This document shows positions 7,035 through 9,778 of a stretch of 9,778 bases of DNA, piece after piece. The stretch is from Hungateiclostridiaceae bacterium UBA3934. GTDB lineage: Bacteria > Bacillota > Clostridia > Acetivibrionales > DTU013. The notes below the pieces were generated by a model. It saw only the letters and a program-made list of their open reading frames with translations. It did no database searches and was not told the DNA's origin. Where the stretch lies: the NCBI GenBank assembly GCA_002385815.1, contig DGEE01000131.1, positions 15,138 through 24,915 on the forward strand. The letters are read 5' to 3'. The first letter of the stretch is position 1. Every line of letters begins with the position of its first letter. The translations under genes were made by a program, and so were the position numbers.

Positions 7035-7436
7035 ATGTTTAAGAGATTCTTCTTCTATGGGCTGGCGGGCTGGGGCATCGAAATGGTCTGGACAGGCATG
7101 CACTCGCTGGTGGGCGGTGACCTGACGCTGCCGGGCCAATCGAATCTGTGGATGTTTTTTATCTACGGATGTGCAGTATTCCTCGAGCCTCTGCATGATG
7201 CCATTTCAAGATGGAGCTGGCTGGTGCGCGGGCTTATCTGGGTCGTTGTGATATGGTGCATCGAATATGCCAGCGGATTGCTGCTGTATAAGGTGTTGGG
7301 AGCATATCCCTGGTATTATTCGGACAAACTTGCCATAAACGGCCTGATAACGCTTGCCTATGCTCCGGCATGGTTCGTGGCCGGCCTCATATTCGAGAGG
7401 TTTCACAGAAGCCTTGATGCATATGGCATAGCGTAG
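7035..7436 (+). CDS. Small four-helix membrane protein, CmpB-like 'putative ABC transporter permease' family
   Basis: 133 residues from the ATG at 7035; starting at 6972 would add a 21-residue polar, basic leader with no ribosome site. Four hydrophobic segments are visible, about residues 4-22, 38-54, 63-86 and 101-121. The protein is rich in Trp and Tyr, with Glu16 and Glu78 inside or at the edge of helices. The segments FFYGLAGWGIEMVW, CIEYASGLLLYKVLGAYPWYY and INGLITLAYAPAWFVAGLIFE resemble, from memory, the CmpB family (Pfam 'ABC_trans_CmpB'), whose conserved E-Y-x-x-G, W-Y and N-G-x-I pattern is seen here. Despite the family name no ATPase or binding protein is next to it, so a transport role is unproved. 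It is divergent from glgP and 151 bases ahead of the glycosidase gene. The integral membrane nature is clear; the family name is moderate. Confidence 0.65.
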   Translation: MFKRFFFYGLAGWGIEMVWTGMHSLVGGDLTLPGQSNLWMFFIYGCAVFLEPLHDAISRWSWLVRGLIWVVVIWCIEYASGLLLYKVLGAYPWYYSDKLAINGLITLAYAPAWFVAGLIFERFHRSLDAYGIA

Positions 7437-7459
7437 AAATGGGAATGGTTGGCATCTGA

Positions 7460-7488
7460 TTGCGTTTCATGCTGCATTAAATTAAAAT
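7460..7488 (+). promoter_or_regulatory. Probable sigma-A promoter of the glycosidase operon
   Basis: TTGCGT (7460-7465) and TAAAAT (7483-7488) are 17 bases apart. The -10 matches TATAAT at 5 of 6 positions; the -35 keeps the TTG. Transcription would begin near 7495, within the first unit of the 13-bp repeat array. There is no terminator between 7436 and this site, so readthrough from the membrane-protein gene is also possible. Confidence 0.45.
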
Positions 7489-7490
7489 AA

Positions 7491-7555
7491 TAGAACAGGG
7501 CTAAGGAACGGAACTAAGGGACGGAACTAACGAACAGAGCTAACGAACAGAGCGA
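7491..7555 (+). repeat. Five tandem 13-bp repeats upstream of the glycosidase gene
   Basis: Units are 7491-7503 TAGAACAGGGCTA, 7504-7516 AGGAACGGAACTA, 7517-7529 AGGGACGGAACTA, 7530-7542 ACGAACAGAGCTA and 7543-7555 ACGAACAGAGCGA. Neighbouring units 2/3 and 4/5 agree at 12 of 13 positions; the consensus is roughly ASGAACRGARCTA. The unit length is not a multiple of three and TAA stops occur, so it is not coding. It ends 33 bases before the ATG at 7588 and starts just after the proposed -10. A sixth unit is not recognisable after 7556. Confidence 0.9.
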
Positions 7556-7587
7556 CGGATCGATAAGTCCGGCAGGAGAGGGGCAAA

Positions 7588-8757
7588 ATGGGCAGAAACG
7601 CCGGAAAGGGCAAAAGAGGATACGCTGGCGGCACTAGCCGGGGTCACGCAGGCAATACACGCCGCAATAACCCAGGCAAAATACGCGGCGGTACAGGCGG
7701 AACATATCAGGGGTCCGCGGACAAAAGGCGCGGCAGTACAAAAAAATCAGCCGGATCACGGAGAAGGCGTATCTTTGCATTCCTGATTTTCCAGTTCGTA
7801 TTTGCCCTGATCACGATGCCATTGCTCATATTCTACGGTCCCTTCGAGGAAGTCAGGGGAACTCTTGTCGGTGCATCCTGGAACACACTGAATCACCGTT
7901 ATATTGCGAGATTTTTCCTTTCTGATGAAGCAATCACAAGGATCATAAGAAGCTCTTTCGCCGACGACCCCACGGCAAGGGGGGAAACACTCCAGAAACT
8001 CGATCTGAGCGGTGGGCACGACAGCACTATCGAGGTCTACAATATAGAAGGCAGGGATTTCGAGGGAAAGCTCATGGTGGTGCACGACCCCACAAGGATA
8101 GCTGTCGGGTACTCTTCAATGTTCCCTGACTCCGGAGAAACCACGAGCCAGATAGCCAAAAACAACGGCGGTGTGGCAGCCATCAATGCCGGAGGATTTC
8201 TCGACAGTGGCTGGACAGGCACCGGCGGCATACCGATGGGGTTCATCATCCACGACGGCGAGGTAATTTTCGATCAGTATGATAACAGGGACGTGAAGCA
8301 GGAAACAGTAGCGTTCACGGAAGAGGGCATGCTCATAGTAGGCAGGCATACGATAAATCAGTTGATGGAGTACGGGGTGAAGGAAGGTGTCAGCTTTGGC
8401 CCGCCCCTCATAGTCAACGGCAAGCCAACCATCAAAAAAGGCGACGGGGGCTGGGGTATCGCTCCCCGCACGGCAATAGGGCAGCGAAAGACCGGCGAAG
8501 TGCTGTTGCTGGTCATCGACGGGCGCACTCTCGACTCATTTGGAGCGACTTTGAGAGAGATCCAGGATATCCTGCTCGAGTACGGCGCATTCAATGCCGC
8601 AAATCTTGACGGCGGCTCGTCGACGACCATGTATTATAATGGAAAGGTTATAAACAGGCCATCGGACAAATTGGGCGAAAGGCTGGTGCCGTCAGCATTC
8701 GTGGTGATGCCGGAGAAAACCGGGCCGGCAACGGCTGAGTCGGAGGGCGGCGGATGA
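7588..8757 (+). CDS. Membrane-anchored phosphodiester glycosidase (NAGPA domain, DUF2233)
   Basis: 389 residues; AGGAGAGGGG at 7574-7583 sets the start. Residues 1-60 are a low-complexity cytoplasmic tail with 16 Gly and 17 Arg/Lys and only one acidic residue (Asp45), including RGG and RRRR patches. Residues 62-83 are a transmembrane helix, so the rest should be outside. The C-terminal NAGPA-type domain shows VVHDPTRIAVGYS (164-176), GGVAAINAGGFLDSG (194-208), GGIPMGFIIHDGEV (213-226), SFGPPLIVNGKP (269-280), APRTAIGQ (292-299), LLLVIDGR (306-313), and the signature AANLDGGSSTTMYYNGKVIN (337-356). Human NAGPA removes GlcNAc from a phosphodiester-linked mannose; bacterial members are often annotated as exopolysaccharide or wall-glycan enzymes. 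The in vivo substrate is unknown. The stop overlaps the next start as ATGA, implying coupled translation. Confidence 0.9.
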   Translation: MGRNAGKGKRGYAGGTSRGHAGNTRRNNPGKIRGGTGGTYQGSADKRRGSTKKSAGSRRRRIFAFLIFQFVFALITMPLLIFYGPFEEVRGTLVGASWNTLNHRYIARFFLSDEAITRIIRSSFADDPTARGETLQKLDLSGGHDSTIEVYNIEGRDFEGKLMVVHDPTRIAVGYSSMFPDSGETTSQIAKNNGGVAAINAGGFLDSGWTGTGGIPMGFIIHDGEVIFDQYDNRDVKQETVAFTEEGMLIVGRHTINQLMEYGVKEGVSFGPPLIVNGKPTIKKGDGGWGIAPRTAIGQRKTGEVLLLVIDGRTLDSFGATLREIQDILLEYGAFNAANLDGGSSTTMYYNGKVINRPSDKLGERLVPSAFVVMPEKTGPATAESEGGG

Positions 8758-9778
8758 AGAAATTAAAAGTCATATACAAATGGATATTGATTTCTGTCAT
8801 ATTGCAGACGGTAGTCCTTTCCTGGCTGAATTACATTTACCTTCCCAACAGGGGGCAGTTCAGAACGACGATGTATGAAATGGAATTCCGGACCATCAGG
8901 GACCGCAGTTATAAGCTGCCTGAAGGTGCGGTCGACATAAGCGTTTCCTTTGATGGTCTGTACGCTTCTTTTGTGCATGATGGAAAGATCGTCATAGCGG
9001 ACCTCGACAGTGGCAGGGAGATCAAAAGGCTCGGGTCTGCAGGCGGAGAATTCACATATCACAGATGGCTCCCGGACAGGGAAATGCTGATATATGCCAT
9101 AAAAGAGCCGGAAGGTAAAAGCGGCCGTGTCCGCATATCCACCTATGATGTGGTCCCTGACATCGACAGGAGTTATCCTGACATAAAAGGTCTGCCTGAG
9201 GGCAGCAGTGTCATCGATATCGAGCTTTCGCCCATGACCAACATAGTGTATCCGATGATAAAGACCAGCGATACGCGGGCAAGGGTCTACAGGTTCGACA
9301 TTATGGACAATCTCAGCCTCGTATTTAAAACGGATCTCACCACTGTGATAAAAGAGACTCTGTACACCGACAACCTGGTCTATCAGCTCATGGGAGAGAG
9401 GATATGCGTCAGGGACGGACAAACAGGAAAGGTCACTTATCTGCCTGTGAAGGATGCAGGTCTGCTGCTGGATATCGACGGCAGAGACGTTGTTTATACC
9501 GGCTTTGCTGACAAGTCGGGCCGGATCCCGGAGATACGCTGCGGCAGACTCGGTGCGAAAGCGGTTGAATGGGACAGCATACGACTGCCCAGGGCGGTCA
9601 TGGCAGAAGATATTATCATCACTGCTGACGGGACTGTTTACGTCGCGGACCGGCAGACCAGAATCGTCGAATGTGTAAAACGCGGGGACGGGGCTGATCC
9701 GCACCAGGGCGAAACGGCGCCGCACGATCGTGAGCATGATTTACACCAGGGCGGAACGGTGCCGCACCATTACGGGTC
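8754..9778 (+). CDS. Membrane-anchored six-blade propeller-like protein, 3' truncated by window
   Basis: The frame opens with ATG at 8754, 6 bases after GGAGGG (8742-8747), overlaps the glycosidase stop by ATGA, and stays open for 341 codons to the window end. Residues 1-6 are basic and about 7-29 are a membrane anchor (WILISVILQTVVLSWLNYIY). From residue 60 there are about six segments of 30-45 residues with strand-rich patterns ending in short beta pairs: VDISVSFDGLYASFVHDGK (60-78), near 100-133, VIDIELSPMTNIVYP (153-167), near 196-230, near 235-267 and AEDIIITADGTVYVADR (284-300). This spacing suggests a six-bladed TolB/NHL-like propeller, an inference from pattern, not a family hit. Residues 315-341 begin a His-rich 14-residue repeat. 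Likely an extracellular partner of the glycosidase encoded just upstream. I do not recognise a named family. Confidence 0.8.
   Translation, partial: MKKLKVIYKWILISVILQTVVLSWLNYIYLPNRGQFRTTMYEMEFRTIRDRSYKLPEGAVDISVSFDGLYASFVHDGKIVIADLDSGREIKRLGSAGGEFTYHRWLPDREMLIYAIKEPEGKSGRVRISTYDVVPDIDRSYPDIKGLPEGSSVIDIELSPMTNIVYPMIKTSDTRARVYRFDIMDNLSLVFKTDLTTVIKETLYTDNLVYQLMGERICVRDGQTGKVTYLPVKDAGLLLDIDGRDVVYTGFADKSGRIPEIRCGRLGAKAVEWDSIRLPRAVMAEDIIITADGTVYVADRQTRIVECVKRGDGADPHQGETAPHDREHDLHQGGTVPHHYG
9696..9778 (+). repeat. In-frame 42-bp repeat encoding a His-rich 14-residue unit
   Basis: The 27 bases at 9702-9728 and at 9744-9770 agree at 24 positions and are 42 bases apart, exactly 14 codons. The encoded units are DPHQGETAPHDREH and DLHQGGTVPHHYG with the window ending inside the second. 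More copies may follow beyond base 9778. Confidence 0.8.

Noticed and set aside
7491..7555. 13-bp array as a CRISPR or an integration site
   Set aside because: The units are contiguous with no spacers and are far too short for CRISPR; no integrase or tRNA end is nearby.
8763..9737. 324-codon open frame on the minus strand
   Set aside because: It lies wholly opposite a plus-strand frame that has a ribosome site, an ATGA overlap with the preceding gene, a membrane anchor and propeller-like repeats, and is open to the window end. The antisense product shows no recognisable motif and has no good ribosome site.

Overview
The window reads as chromosomal DNA of an anaerobic Gram-positive bacterium, most likely a clostridial Firmicute. 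Evidence: GGAGG-type ribosome sites, a DacF-type carboxypeptidase with a C-terminal membrane anchor, an acyl-CoA-dehydratase-activase gene pair, and an exported NAGPA-type glycosidase. Coding density is high. I see no rRNA, tRNA, transposase, phage gene or CRISPR array. The species call is inference.

Layout. (1) 1-1835, plus strand: the 3' part of a COG3581-type 2-hydroxyacyl-CoA dehydratase-like gene, overlapping an iron-sulfur ATPase activase. (2) 1875-2630, plus: an exported SIMPL/DUF541 protein, closed by a hairpin terminator at 2654-2695 that can serve both strands. (3) 6769-2778, minus: glgP (alpha-glucan phosphorylase), followed 92 bp downstream by a DacF/PBP5-like protein. An AT-rich divergent promoter region lies at about 6770-7034. 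(4) 7035-7436, plus: a small four-helix, Trp-rich membrane protein. (5) 7491-7555: five 13-bp tandem repeats just downstream of a plausible sigma-A promoter. (6) 7588-end, plus: a membrane-anchored phosphodiester glycosidase with a Gly/Arg-rich cytoplasmic tail. Its stop overlaps, by ATGA, the start of a membrane-anchored six-blade propeller-like protein that runs off the window and ends in the start of a His-rich 14-residue repeat.

How the parts may work together. The first pair belongs to the ATP-driven electron-transfer 'archerase' superfamily. glgP releases glucose-1-phosphate from stored glucan. The DacF-like protein, the glycosidase and the propeller protein would all act outside the membrane at the cell wall.

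Most worth a second look: the DacF-like protein has alanine where the SxxK catalytic serine should be, although its SxN and KTG motifs are intact; the 13-bp tandem array sits in the probable leader of the glycosidase operon; and the glycosidase and propeller genes form a coupled unit with unusual low-complexity ends.
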